Positions 1 to 7,589 of a stretch of DNA of 64,000 bases are shown piece by piece (the first letter of the stretch is position 1; the number at the start of each line of letters is the position of its first letter). The DNA lies in the NCBI GenBank assembly GCA_016194905.1, contig JACQAP010000020.1, positions 62,001-126,000 of the forward strand, in the 5' to 3' direction. Source of the stretch: Betaproteobacteria bacterium (GTDB taxonomy: Bacteria > Pseudomonadota > Gammaproteobacteria > Burkholderiales > JACQAP01). A program made the translations under genes and the position numbers. The notes beneath the pieces are model-generated. The model ran no database searches and was not told the origin of the DNA. It saw nothing but the letters and a program-made list of their open reading frames with translations.

Positions 1-227
1 CCTTCGGGGGGAGGGTTGCCCATCAGTTCAAGAAACCGCCGCGTATTCTTGTCGTCCAGAAAAACATAGCCGTCGGGGACCTTGATCGTCGCCTTGTCGC
101 CGATCCGGGCTTCGGATGGGCCGACTTGCCAGGCGAGCTTCTTCAGCTCCGTCTCTATCGTCGAGTCGCCCTGAGCCCATCCGAAAATCGGCCAGACGAG
201 AAATAAAACCCACAGAACCTGCCGCAT
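1..227 (-). CDS. DUF2167 family membrane-anchored protein, N-terminal part (cut by window edge)
   Basis: The first 75 codons are present; the rest lies to the left of the window. The frame opens with a hydrophobic signal-like stretch (RQVLWVLFLVWPIFGWAQG) and continues with the pattern LAWQVGPSEARIGDKATI, then a PDGYVFLD block and RRFLELMGNPP, which matches what I know of the start of DUF2167 proteins (predicted membrane-anchored proteins of unknown function). I chose the ATG at 227 because AGGGG lies a usable distance upstream; an in-frame ATG at 236 would sit too close to that site. Seen: signal-like start and family-like block. Inferred: family membership. No function can be given. Confidence 0.75.
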   Translation of the reverse strand, partial: MRQVLWVLFLVWPIFGWAQGDSTIETELKKLAWQVGPSEARIGDKATIKVPDGYVFLDDKNTRRFLELMGNPPPE

Positions 228-635
228 GATGCGCATCCCCTTTGCTAATTGCGCAATAAATCTGCGCGTTGAAATTCAGGACTATTGACTCAACCCTTCT
301 TCGAGGGATGGTGGAGAAAATCGACCGGGCGGAGAAACATGACAGCCCGGGAATTCACCCGCCCGGCATATTGCGCCACCGGATGTCGCCTTTGCAAGCG
401 ACGAGAGCATGCCGTCTAAGTTGCATAAGGAACTATGCGATCACAGGAAGGGTAGGCCTTGCCTTTTGCCTGTCGTCAAGGAAGAACGAACGGGGCGGGC
501 CTGCAGTGTGAATAAAGGATCACGCGATCGGACGAGTAGCAGCGGCGTCTCGTGGAGTGAATAAGAATGATCCGCAGACTTGTAAAATGGACAATTAGCC
601 CAACTTACAAGACTCGACCAATCTATTGAGCCCCC
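228..635. other. Intergenic stretch without a supportable gene
   Basis: About 400 bases between the DUF2167 gene and the small gene at 636. Open frames here on both strands have compositions typical of non-coding frames and no ribosome binding site. I see no hairpin with a T run and no repeat shared with the rest of the window. It must hold the promoter of the leftward gene, but I cannot point to convincing -35 and -10 boxes. Confidence 0.5.
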
Positions 636-935
636 ATGAAAAAGCCGCCCTCCATGGCAACCAAGTTTCAAAGCAGCATCGCGAAAACCGAAGCGGTAGG
701 CGGAACGTCGGAGGTAAAAATCATGTTCACCGACGAAAGCGGTTTTTCGTTTCAGGCTGTAGCCGGCGATCCGAAGCCAAAGGTGAATGGCGCCGGGGAT
801 TCATTGGCGCATGAATTCTCTGCCGGAGTGAACAAATACACCTTTCTCGCCGCCGGCGTGCAAATGGCATTCAACGATGGGAGCTCCTGCAACATGAATT
901 TCGGCAAGGCGATCGGCGCCTTGCCGTCGTCGTAG
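636..935 (+). CDS. Small hypothetical protein
   Basis: A 99-residue frame of balanced composition (not Arg/Pro/Ala-biased like antisense frames), acidic to neutral, with two Cys-poor beta-rich looking halves (KIMFTDESGFSFQAV and KYTFLAAGVQMAF). I do not recognise a family. No good Shine-Dalgarno sequence precedes the ATG at 636, and a second in-frame ATG at 654 is equally plausible. No signal peptide or membrane segment is visible. It stands alone between two leftward features and is not part of an operon. It could be a cytosolic orphan or lineage-specific gene; that it is real at all is inference from composition. Confidence 0.5.
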   Translation: MKKPPSMATKFQSSIAKTEAVGGTSEVKIMFTDESGFSFQAVAGDPKPKVNGAGDSLAHEFSAGVNKYTFLAAGVQMAFNDGSSCNMNFGKAIGALPSS

Positions 936-1063
936 TCCGCCGCAATATCTCGTCGCGATCACACGGAATTGTCGGCTCGCTCCTGCAGATTACACTCATC
1001 AATACAGCCCGACAGGTTCGGGCCTACACCCCGAAGCGAACGCGGCTTCGGCTCTTTCGACAG

Positions 1064-1306
1064 TCAAGCAGCCATCGGTCTGACCAGTGATTCGATTTCC
1101 GCTTCGGCATCATCCTTTGCCAGACGCAATTCGTAGTCCTTTTGCAAATTCAGCCACAAGTCGGGCGTCGTGCCGAAATAGCGCGCCAGCCGAAGTGCGG
1201 TATCGGCGGTGATGCCGCGTTGGCCCTTCAGTATCGCCGTGATCCGGTTGGCCGGCACATGCAGCGCGTTCGCCAGCGCATTCGCCGTCAGCCCGTGCGG
1301 CTCCAT
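1064..1306 (-). pseudogene. HigA-type antitoxin, 5'-truncated remnant
   Basis: The 80 codons from an internal ATG at 1306 read as the body of a HigA/VapI-type XRE antitoxin: the helix-turn-helix segment LTANALANALHVPANRITAI, the follow-on block KGQRGITADTALRLARYFG, and the typical tail TTPDLWLNLQKDYELRLA. Intact relatives carry about 15-20 more residues in front (a block like HPGEILREEFL). Upstream of 1306 the homology stops and the frame runs antisense into the nucleotidyltransferase fragment starting at 1314. No higB toxin gene lies beside it. Translation from 1306 would still yield a nearly complete DNA-binding domain, so residual function is possible, but autoregulation and toxin pairing are lost. 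Confidence 0.75.
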
Positions 1307-1313
1307 TCCGGAA

Positions 1314-1724
1314 AGCCCGATATTCCCCGAGATTAAATCCCTGGTTGCGAAGACCTTCGGCATCGCCGACGTGGTGCGTGAGTCGCTGCAACCTTTCGCC
1401 CGGAAGATCCTCGCCGCGTTCATCTACGGTTCGGTGGCCCGCGGGGAACACGATGCATCAAGCGACGTCGATGTGCTTGTGGTGGGCGATATCGCGCCAT
1501 CCCGGCTTGCGCCGATGCAACTGGAGCTCGGTCGTATTCTCGGCCGCCGCATGTCCGTCGTAGTCTACGGCGCGGCCGAATTCCGCAAACACATCGCCGA
1601 GCGCGAACACTTTATCGCAAACCTGATGACGCAACCTCGTATCTGGCTCATCGGCACGGAGGCGGATCTTGCGGCCTGGTATGGCAACGGCGCTAGACAA
1701 TCTCGTCGTCGCAAGGCAGCTTAA
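1314..1724 (+). pseudogene. MNT-type nucleotidyltransferase (antitoxin-like), 5'-truncated remnant
   Basis: From 1314 the frame reads as the C-terminal two-thirds of the HTH-nucleotidyltransferase proteins paired with HEPN partners: a linker block SPIFPEIKSLVAKTFGIADV, the catalytic nucleotidyltransferase motif FIYGSVARGEHDASSDVDVL (GS-x9-DxD pattern retained) and the tail IGTEADLAAWYGNG. The N-terminal winged-helix half (normally ~80 residues) is missing; upstream the frame is just the antisense of the higA fragment. The two broken genes therefore meet head to head at about 1306-1314. The frame is still open from an ATG at 1209, so a chimeric protein could be made, but I regard it as a relic. 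Confidence 0.75.
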
Positions 1725-1761
1725 GGCGGAGCCGTCCTCGCCGGCTGAGATCGACGCGCTG
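1681..1761 (+). pseudogene. HEPN-type partner gene, N-terminal stub
   Basis: An ATG at 1681 overlaps the end of the nucleotidyltransferase frame, as is usual in MNT/HEPN pairs. The first 27 codons (ATALDNLVVARQLKAEPSS, then PAEIDAL) match the typical start of the small HEPN-like partner proteins. After about codon 27 the resemblance ends and the frame becomes antisense to the metallophosphoesterase gene. Only the stub of the toxin-like partner survives, which removes the toxic half of the module. Recognition rests on recall of the family N-terminus plus the overlapping gene order. Confidence 0.6.
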
Positions 1762-1821
1762 TCCCCGCGCCTGCCACGCTTTAACCGATTGCAGTTCTGC
1801 GGGCGCCCGCTGGTCATGACT

Positions 1822-2958
1822 TCAGGCCGGCACCAGCCTGAGATGGGTAATTTCGGAAGGCGCGCCGAAGCGCTTGGGCGGCCCCCAGTAGCCGGTGCCG
1901 CGGCTTACGTAAATCCAGAGGTCGTCCAGACGATGCAACCCCGCGGCAAACGGCTCCAGAAGCTTCACGACAAAATTCCAGGGAAAAAACTGTCCACCAT
2001 GCGTATGGCCGGACAGTTGCAGGTGAAAACCGGCTTTCGCAGCAGCGAAGGCCGATCGCGGCTGATGCGCAAGCAGCACTTTCACGGCGGCCTTTTTGGG
2101 CGCGCCAGCCAGCGCCGCAACGGGATCGCTCCGATGCGCAGGATCGAAATGATGCGCGCTCAAGTCGGTAACCCCGGCCACCACGACGGACTCTCCGAAG
2201 TGCTCGAGCACGACATGTTCGTTCAGGAGCACCGACACGCCGAGGCGGCGCATTTCAGCAATCCAGGCATGTACACCGGAGTAGTACTCATGATTCCCGG
2301 TGACGAAGAAAGTGCCGTAGCGCGCCGACAACCGTCCGATCGGCTCCGTATGCGCGGCAAGCCGCCCGACGCTGCCGTCCACGAGGTCTCCCGTGATCGC
2401 GATCATGTCCGCTTCCAGGGTGTTCACCGCATCGACGATCCTGCTCACGTAGCCGTGTTTGATGGTCGCGCCGATATGGATGTCGGTGATCTGGACAATG
2501 CTGAATCCGCGCAACGTCTCCGGCAAGCCTGCGATCGGAACCTCGACCGTCCGTATCCGAGCCCGACGTCGAGCATTGACGAAGCCGACTATCGTGATGA
2601 GAACGGCAAGAACCGGTACCGCGGCCGCACTCCATGCGCGCAACTGCTGGAAGGCGGCCGCATCGATCAACGAACCGCTCGCGGCAACTCCCGACAACAG
2701 GACCACTTCGCGCAACAGCGTCAGGATCAGGAGCGTCGAGAAGAATCCCATGGCCAGGAAGCCCGCTCCGGCCAGGTGATCCGCACAGGGATTCTGTTTG
2801 TTCCGGCGCGCGTACTCGGCGAATGGCAGCACGGACAGTGAGAGGGCCAGCAAGAGAACTGTCGCAACAACGCCCGGCACGCCGAAAGGCATGTCGGGAA
2901 CCAGGCGCCATCCCATGTAGAGATGGAGCAAAAGGACTAGGACAAACAGTCGGAGCAT
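1822..2958 (-). CDS. Membrane-anchored metallophosphoesterase (YkuE-like)
   Basis: 378 residues. The first ~130 form four hydrophobic segments, followed by a cytoplasmic or periplasmic calcineurin-like domain with all metal-binding motifs: TDIHIG (D159, H161), GDLVDG (D191), GNHEYY (N222, H223), a LAHQP block and SGHTHGG near the end. This is the architecture of YkuE-type phosphoesterases, some of which act on lipid-linked or UDP-linked sugar phosphates; the substrate here is unknown. Start taken at the first ATG of the hydrophobic region; its ribosome site is weak. It stands alone; its 3' end has run into the HEPN stub of the decayed toxin-antitoxin patch. Confidence 0.85.
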   Translation of the reverse strand: MLRLFVLVLLLHLYMGWRLVPDMPFGVPGVVATVLLLALSLSVLPFAEYARRNKQNPCADHLAGAGFLAMGFFSTLLILTLLREVVLLSGVAASGSLIDAAAFQQLRAWSAAAVPVLAVLITIVGFVNARRRARIRTVEVPIAGLPETLRGFSIVQITDIHIGATIKHGYVSRIVDAVNTLEADMIAITGDLVDGSVGRLAAHTEPIGRLSARYGTFFVTGNHEYYSGVHAWIAEMRRLGVSVLLNEHVVLEHFGESVVVAGVTDLSAHHFDPAHRSDPVAALAGAPKKAAVKVLLAHQPRSAFAAAKAGFHLQLSGHTHGGQFFPWNFVVKLLEPFAAGLHRLDDLWIYVSRGTGYWGPPKRFGAPSEITHLRLVPA

Positions 2959-3150
2959 GGTGGCCCGCTTTCAGGGCGTGTTCGCACGTCCCCTTATCCA
3001 AAGGGACAACGACTCTGAGATGGGGCGTCTGACGCCAGATACAAGCACGGCTGCTTCCAGTTTGCGAGGGGGGGACTACCAAGTCTGCATAATTGCATTT
3101 TCAGTGCATGTAGACGAACGACTGCCGTGCCTTAGCTCAACTCGTCTGCC

Positions 3151-3211
3151 AGAGCTCTTTTCACCGCGGACGTTCGGACATTCGTCCACGGAATTCCAGG
3201 ATCTTGGGATC
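3151..3211 (+). repeat. Direct repeat copy A flanking a two-gene unit
   Basis: About 60 bases that reappear with a few substitutions and one single-base gap at 5509-5571, in the same orientation. Shared cores include CTTTTCAC, GGACGTTCGGACATTCG and AATTCCAGGA. The copy ends just past the stop codon of the leftward secreted-protein gene. I do not recognise the element; it lies outside coding sequence. Confidence 0.7.
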
Positions 3212-3218
3212 AAGAGAC

Positions 3219-4235
3219 CTATTTCAGCAGGTTATCGAACGATTCCTTGATTCCGTTCCGCACTGCCGGCAGCTCATCCCGTTTTTTCTCGACCAGATCG
3301 TATAGATCCATGCCGAACACCAGATGGACATCGTTGGAGATGCCCTCCACTTCCGATTTGTGCAGTGTCAGTCCCGCCGAGTATCGGCCGTAGCGGAACA
3401 GCGCGCCGTAGCCCATGCCCTGTCCTGTGCTGGTCGTGACGACGGCCGAGACGCCCCACCACTTCGCGTAGCGGCTATCGTCGACGTATCTCACAAAGCC
3501 GATGGGTTCCAGCAACAGGCTTCCCTCCAGATTCGCCCGCTCGCGGCTGCGCGTGTTGATCTCAACGCCGGCAGACGGACGCAGGAACACGACCTGGGTC
3601 TTGAACAGCGGATCGGCATCCGACTTCCCAAGACGCTTGCCATTGAGCCACAGTTCCCAGGGCCACATGGGCAGGCCGTTGCGGATGAGGTCTTCGTGAT
3701 CCGTCGCCTGCTTTTTGACGGCGAGCCACAGCGCCTTCTTATCCTTGTCCTCCTGGGCGGCGAGGGCGATGCCGACATAGCCGGCGATAGCCACCATGTC
3801 GTGGGCGTACGCGGGGACCGGACCAGGCCGGCATGGAATGGTGGCCTTCGACCCGGTCGTGTCGCGTTCGAACAGGATCGCGTCACCGGTGTCGTCGTCC
3901 CTGGAGATTTCCCACAAGCTCGACTGGCGCGATGTCGGCGCGCGCAGATGCCGAAGAAAAGTCTGCACCTGCTGGGTTACCCTCTCCTCGGGGCGGAGCG
4001 ATTGCTCATACGCATCCGCGAGCCGGTTCGTCGCCGCCTGCGGGCGGCCGGCCACGAAATCGGGGTAGGTCTGGTCTTTCAGTACCTCGCGTTCGAACTC
4101 TGGTGATGGGGTGACCGGGACGCCGCACAGCCTCGCAACTTCCTGCGCCCTGCTCGTCGATGACGGCAGGGCGAAGCACACCGCAACCAGGAGCCACGCC
4201 ACACGCACTTTCCACTCCGGGACAGAAAGTCTCAT
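3219..4235 (-). CDS. Hypothetical exported protein
   Basis: 338 residues with a signal peptide (WLLVAVCFALPSSTSRAQ), so probably periplasmic or secreted. The mature part is mixed alpha/beta with no motif I recognise; the C-terminal third is rich in Gly/Tyr/Phe (GQGMGYGALFRYGRYSAGL) and ends in an amphipathic helix. Its ATG overlaps the TGA of the upstream alpha/beta hydrolase gene by four bases (ATGA), so the two are translationally coupled and likely work together. No paralogue is visible in the window. Function unknown; a role in processing or sensing the hydrolase product would be speculation. Confidence 0.75.
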   Translation of the reverse strand: MRLSVPEWKVRVAWLLVAVCFALPSSTSRAQEVARLCGVPVTPSPEFEREVLKDQTYPDFVAGRPQAATNRLADAYEQSLRPEERVTQQVQTFLRHLRAPTSRQSSLWEISRDDDTGDAILFERDTTGSKATIPCRPGPVPAYAHDMVAIAGYVGIALAAQEDKDKKALWLAVKKQATDHEDLIRNGLPMWPWELWLNGKRLGKSDADPLFKTQVVFLRPSAGVEINTRSRERANLEGSLLLEPIGFVRYVDDSRYAKWWGVSAVVTTSTGQGMGYGALFRYGRYSAGLTLHKSEVEGISNDVHLVFGMDLYDLVEKKRDELPAVRNGIKESFDNLLK

Positions 4236-5356
4236 ACCAACTCCTTCAGCGCCTTGAACTTCGCCATCAGATCCTGGATGTCGCCTACGCCGATCATCGC
4301 TTCAAGCTTCTCGCGCAATTCAGCTTGGAGGGCCTCGCCGAGTCCATGCCAGCCCTCTTCGGCCAGCTTTTTTGATTTGTCGATATCGTCCGGCGTGACG
4401 ACATCGGTCATGCGGACCAGCAGCGGCATGTGCACGAGCGGGTTCGAGAGGTAGTGGCCGAAACCATGCACGTTCTTCTCATGGATATGGTCGACGTCGA
4501 TCCGCTTGCCGTTGGTCCGGTTGCCGACCGCAAAGCGCTTCACGTTGCAGATCGGATCGAACCGGTTGTTGACGTCTCGGAAAGCAGCGCATTGCAACAG
4601 GTTGTCGTGCATGCTGCTGAGGTAGTCGCCGTTCACCCGGCTGATCAGCGGGATCACGTTGGACACGAGCAGCAGCGTATTGACCGGGAAGGGCATCGGC
4701 CGATCGGGATGGTCGCGTGTGCCCGTTTCCACTTTCTCGAAGTGATCGCGTTGATCGTCTGACAGGGTTGTCGAAGCGATCAGTTCGGGCGCTTTAGTGA
4801 TGGCCCGCGACGTCGCAAGCGTCGACTTGTCCTTCAGGAAGTCGGCGGTGGCAAGTGTCCACAAGGCATCGTGCGCGACTGCCGTTCCCATGGAATGCGC
4901 GACGATCCCGAACTTCGGGAACTGGCCCTCGAGATTCTGCGCCTTCAGGTGCCGCTGGAGCACCTCACCCGCGAACACCGACGCGACACGCAATCGCACC
5001 GCACGTGCCACGAGGTCGAAGCCCCCGTACAGCAGTACGTCGCCGCCGTAGTCCGCGTACTCGTTCTTGTTGTCGCCGACCCCGGTGAGCAGGGATTGCA
5101 CCTTGCCGATCCAGTCGATGTTGCCACCGACGGGGCCGAGGTCCTCGGCGAGCTGCGCCCACTTCGACAACACCAGGTCGAACAAGTCGTCGTAGAGAAT
5201 CTCGACGGGGTCCACGAAATCGGAGAGGGACTTGCCCTGGAAGCAAGCGTACTGCTTCATGGCTTCGTTCAGCGCGACGACTGGCCCGTCAGGCGCTTGC
5301 GACCATCCTTTGCCGTGACGACCGATACCGTGGACGAAAAAGATCACGTTCTTCAT
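4232..5356 (-). CDS. Alpha/beta hydrolase (lipase/esterase-like)
   Basis: 374 residues. The N-terminus has the oxyanion-type motif FFVHGIGRHG right after the first strand, and the nucleophile elbow AHSMG puts the catalytic Ser at about residue 155; a late His (in GFGHYLSNP) could complete the triad. No signal peptide, so probably cytoplasmic. Start set at 5356 because GGAGG lies seven bases upstream; the frame could open 30 bases earlier at 5386 but without such a site. First gene of a two-gene unit with the exported protein (four-base overlap). Substrate unknown. The whole unit is bracketed by the direct repeats at 3151 and 5509. Confidence 0.8.
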   Translation of the reverse strand: MKNVIFFVHGIGRHGKGWSQAPDGPVVALNEAMKQYACFQGKSLSDFVDPVEILYDDLFDLVLSKWAQLAEDLGPVGGNIDWIGKVQSLLTGVGDNKNEYADYGGDVLLYGGFDLVARAVRLRVASVFAGEVLQRHLKAQNLEGQFPKFGIVAHSMGTAVAHDALWTLATADFLKDKSTLATSRAITKAPELIASTTLSDDQRDHFEKVETGTRDHPDRPMPFPVNTLLLVSNVIPLISRVNGDYLSSMHDNLLQCAAFRDVNNRFDPICNVKRFAVGNRTNGKRIDVDHIHEKNVHGFGHYLSNPLVHMPLLVRMTDVVTPDDIDKSKKLAEEGWHGLGEALQAELREKLEAMIGVGDIQDLMAKFKALKELV

Positions 5357-5508
5357 GGGACGGCCTCCGACAAGTGTGGGGGACACATCATCCGGCCTCG
5401 ACGAGTCGCATCGTCGTCTTGACCGGTGGACTACTCGAACATCATAGTTGGCGGAAGGAGAAAGTCAACCGACGGGATCGTGCCTTGATTCTTGCGGGGA
5501 TTTTGATC

Positions 5509-5571
5509 AGAGATCTTTTCACTGCGGGACGTTCGGACATTCGGCTGCGTAATTCCAGGACCTGCGGAATC
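5509..5571 (+). repeat. Direct repeat copy B flanking a two-gene unit
   Basis: Partner of the copy at 3151-3211. This copy is enclosed by a 9-base perfect inverted repeat, GCGGGGATT at 5494-5502 and AATCCCCGC at 5568-5576, which the first copy lacks. It lies between the hydrolase start and the aldo/keto reductase stop codon. Confidence 0.7.
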
Positions 5572-5602
5572 CCCGCCTAGTTAAGAAAGGAAGTGATCCG
5601 AC

Positions 5603-6550
5603 TCAACGGCCCGCCGCGTCGAGCCGTGCGAGCTTGACGGCATCGAGCTGCAGCCGGGTGGCTGCGAACAGATCTTCGAGTTGGGGCAGGGACGTTGCGC
5701 TCGCAATCGGAGCCGTGATTCCGGGCTGGGCCATCAGCCAGGCGAGCGCGACGCGCGCCGGCGTCGACGACGTTTCCTTCGCAACACTGTCCAGGGCGTC
5801 GAGAATGCGGTAGCCCCGCTCGTTGAGGTATTTCTTCACGCTTTGCCCGCGCGGACTTTTCGCGAGATCCGCTTCGGAACGATATTTTCCCGTCAGGAAG
5901 CCGCTCGCGAGAGAAAAGTAGCTGATTACGCCCACGTTGTTGCGAACGCAGACCTCCCGCAGCCTGGCTTCGAAATCCGCACGGTCGTAGAGGTTGTAGT
6001 TCGGTTGCATCGACTCGTAGCGCGGGAGATTGTGCTGATTGCTCACGGTGAGCGCTGCCTCGAAGCGTTCGGCGCTGTAGTTCGAGGCGCCGATGACCCG
6101 GACCTTGCCGGCCTTGATGAGCGCGTCGTAGGCGCCCAGCGTGTCCGCCAGCGGCGTCCCCGCGTCATCGGTGTGCGACTGGTACAGGTCGATATGGTCG
6201 GTCTGCAGGCGCTTGAGCGAATCCTCGACGGCGCGCTTTATGTAAGCGGGCGAGAGGCCCTTCTTGTTCGGCGCCATCTCCATGCCGACCTTGGCGGCGA
6301 TGACGACCTTGTCGCGCTTACCGCTCTTCTTCATCCATTTGCCAATGATGGTTTCCGATTCGCCGCCCTTGTTGCCGGGGACCCAGCGCGAATACGTGTC
6401 GGCCGTGTCGATGAAGTTGAAGCCTTCATCCACAAACCGGTCAAGCAGGCGCATCGAGGTCGCCTCGTCAGCCGTCCACCCGAAGACGTTGCCACCGAAT
6501 GCGAGGGACGAGACTTCCAGGCCTGAGCGGCCGAGCTTGCGTTTTTGCAT
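5603..6550 (-). CDS. Aldo/keto reductase
   Basis: 315 residues, the usual length for this NAD(P)H-dependent (alpha/beta)8-barrel family. The catalytic tetrad is visible: D48 (FIDTAD), Y53 (DTYS), K87 (AAKVG) and H126 (YQSHTDD). The block IGASNYSAERFE and the C-terminal ALAWLMAQPGITAPI are typical of the AKR11/AKR12-like bacterial group that reduces aldehydes and ketones. AAGGA lies six bases before the ATG. A single gene, no operon partner; the 490 bases upstream are non-coding and should hold its promoter. The physiological substrate cannot be read from sequence. Confidence 0.92.
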   Translation of the reverse strand: MQKRKLGRSGLEVSSLAFGGNVFGWTADEATSMRLLDRFVDEGFNFIDTADTYSRWVPGNKGGESETIIGKWMKKSGKRDKVVIAAKVGMEMAPNKKGLSPAYIKRAVEDSLKRLQTDHIDLYQSHTDDAGTPLADTLGAYDALIKAGKVRVIGASNYSAERFEAALTVSNQHNLPRYESMQPNYNLYDRADFEARLREVCVRNNVGVISYFSLASGFLTGKYRSEADLAKSPRGQSVKKYLNERGYRILDALDSVAKETSSTPARVALAWLMAQPGITAPIASATSLPQLEDLFAATRLQLDAVKLARLDAAGR

Positions 6551-7039
6551 GCCGATTCCTTCGTCGAAAGAGGAAAAAGTCGTGCACTCACGAACTCGCC
6601 GGGCCGTGGCTCACAGCAATGATCCTTCAAATCTGCGCTGGCGGGATATGGATCTTGAATATCGATTGATGAGGATCAGGTCCGCATAGCATAAACTGCC
6701 TTTTACCAACGACTGCAGGCCGCCAGGTAGGGCAAGCGCGAACTACTGATTCCCACTTCACAATGCCGTGGCCGAAGCTCGCAACCGGTGTGTGAAAATC
6801 ATCGTTCGTTAGTACGGGATGACAGTGCTTGATAGGGCGTTGGTGGGACGGAGACGCAGAAGGCGGCCAAGACGTAACTACTAAAGTGAGTTTGGATCGA
6901 ACCAGATGCGATGAGGGCCAATATGCAATTATGCACGTCTCTGACAGACCCGCATGCCACCTAGCGCCTACTATGTGAGTGTATGAAACCGCTATCTGCA
7001 ACCTGCTGGCCGTCGTGCGCCAGGGAAAATCGTTCGCGA
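6551..7039. other. Intergenic stretch between divergent genes
   Basis: About 490 bases between the aldo/keto reductase (leftward) and the small exported protein (rightward). One leftward frame of 124 codons (6627-7001) is open but lacks a ribosome site and a convincing composition. I see no terminator hairpin and no repeat. It presumably holds both promoters. Confidence 0.45.
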
Positions 7040-7429
7040 ATGATCAAGATCGGACACGCAGGCATGCTGGTGGCAGCCGGCTTCTTGCTCAATGCGCTTT
7101 TGTCGTCAGGCTTTGCCGAAGAGACGAAGATCCGTCCCGGGACAATCATCCAGTTCAAAACCGCGACTCCAGCCTGTTTCTCCCGGGAAGGCCTGCAGGA
7201 ATACCTGACGTATCTCGTGAGACGCGAGAAAGCCAAAGCCAGGGCCATGTTGTTCGAGTCCGGCGGGAACAAGTGCTTCATTCTGCCGCCGACGAAGAAA
7301 CTCAAGGTGATTTCCGCAGAATATAATCCCGGTTCGGATGTCGCGCTCCTGCAAGTCGTCGGCGCCGATGTCACATCAGCCGAGGGTACTTGGACTTTGG
7401 CAACCGGAGCCGTTCCGGTCAGCCCGTGA
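7040..7429 (+). CDS. Small exported protein of unknown function
   Basis: 129 residues from the ATG at 7040, which places a clean signal peptide at the N-terminus (MLVAAGFLLNALLSSGFA with cleavage before EET). A longer frame from 6983 would put the hydrophobic segment too far in. No strong Shine-Dalgarno site precedes any candidate start. The mature protein holds two Cys (ATPACFS and NKCFIL) that could pair in the periplasm, and a central basic helix (LVRREKAKARAMLF). I do not recognise the family. Isolated gene. Confidence 0.65.
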   Translation: MIKIGHAGMLVAAGFLLNALLSSGFAEETKIRPGTIIQFKTATPACFSREGLQEYLTYLVRREKAKARAMLFESGGNKCFILPPTKKLKVISAEYNPGSDVALLQVVGADVTSAEGTWTLATGAVPVSP

Positions 7430-7459
7430 CGATCCGCCTCGCGGCATGAACGTACTGAT

Positions 7460-7494
7460 GGGGTCAAATCGGAAAATCGCGTCAGCCTGACCCC
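7460..7494. repeat. GGGGTCA/TGACCCC inverted repeat
   Basis: Perfect 7-base arms (7460-7466 and 7488-7494) with a 21-base spacer, just after the small exported protein gene and before the end of the ABC operon. It is followed by a run of CTCTGGC-like short repeats (7494-7547). No T run, so I would not call it a terminator. Confidence 0.45.
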
Positions 7495-7589
7495 TCTGGC
7501 ATCACTCTGGCTCTCACGCCTCTAGCCCTCTGTTGGCTCTCTGGCTATGGCGACGCGCATGCGTTCGTTCTTCTGTCTTGCCGGTCTGA

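Noticed and set aside
269-671. Two overlapping frames of about 80 codons in the first intergenic stretch
   Set aside because: Opposite strands, no ribosome sites, Arg/Ser-rich composition; most likely chance frames.
1669-2841. Rightward open frame of 390 codons over the metallophosphoesterase
   Set aside because: Only its first ~30 codons (the HEPN stub) resemble a protein; the rest is antisense to a phosphoesterase with all catalytic motifs.
6627-7001. Leftward 124-codon frame between the aldo/keto reductase and the small exported protein
   Set aside because: No ribosome site, odd composition, no recognisable motif; its start overlaps the divergent gene's upstream region.
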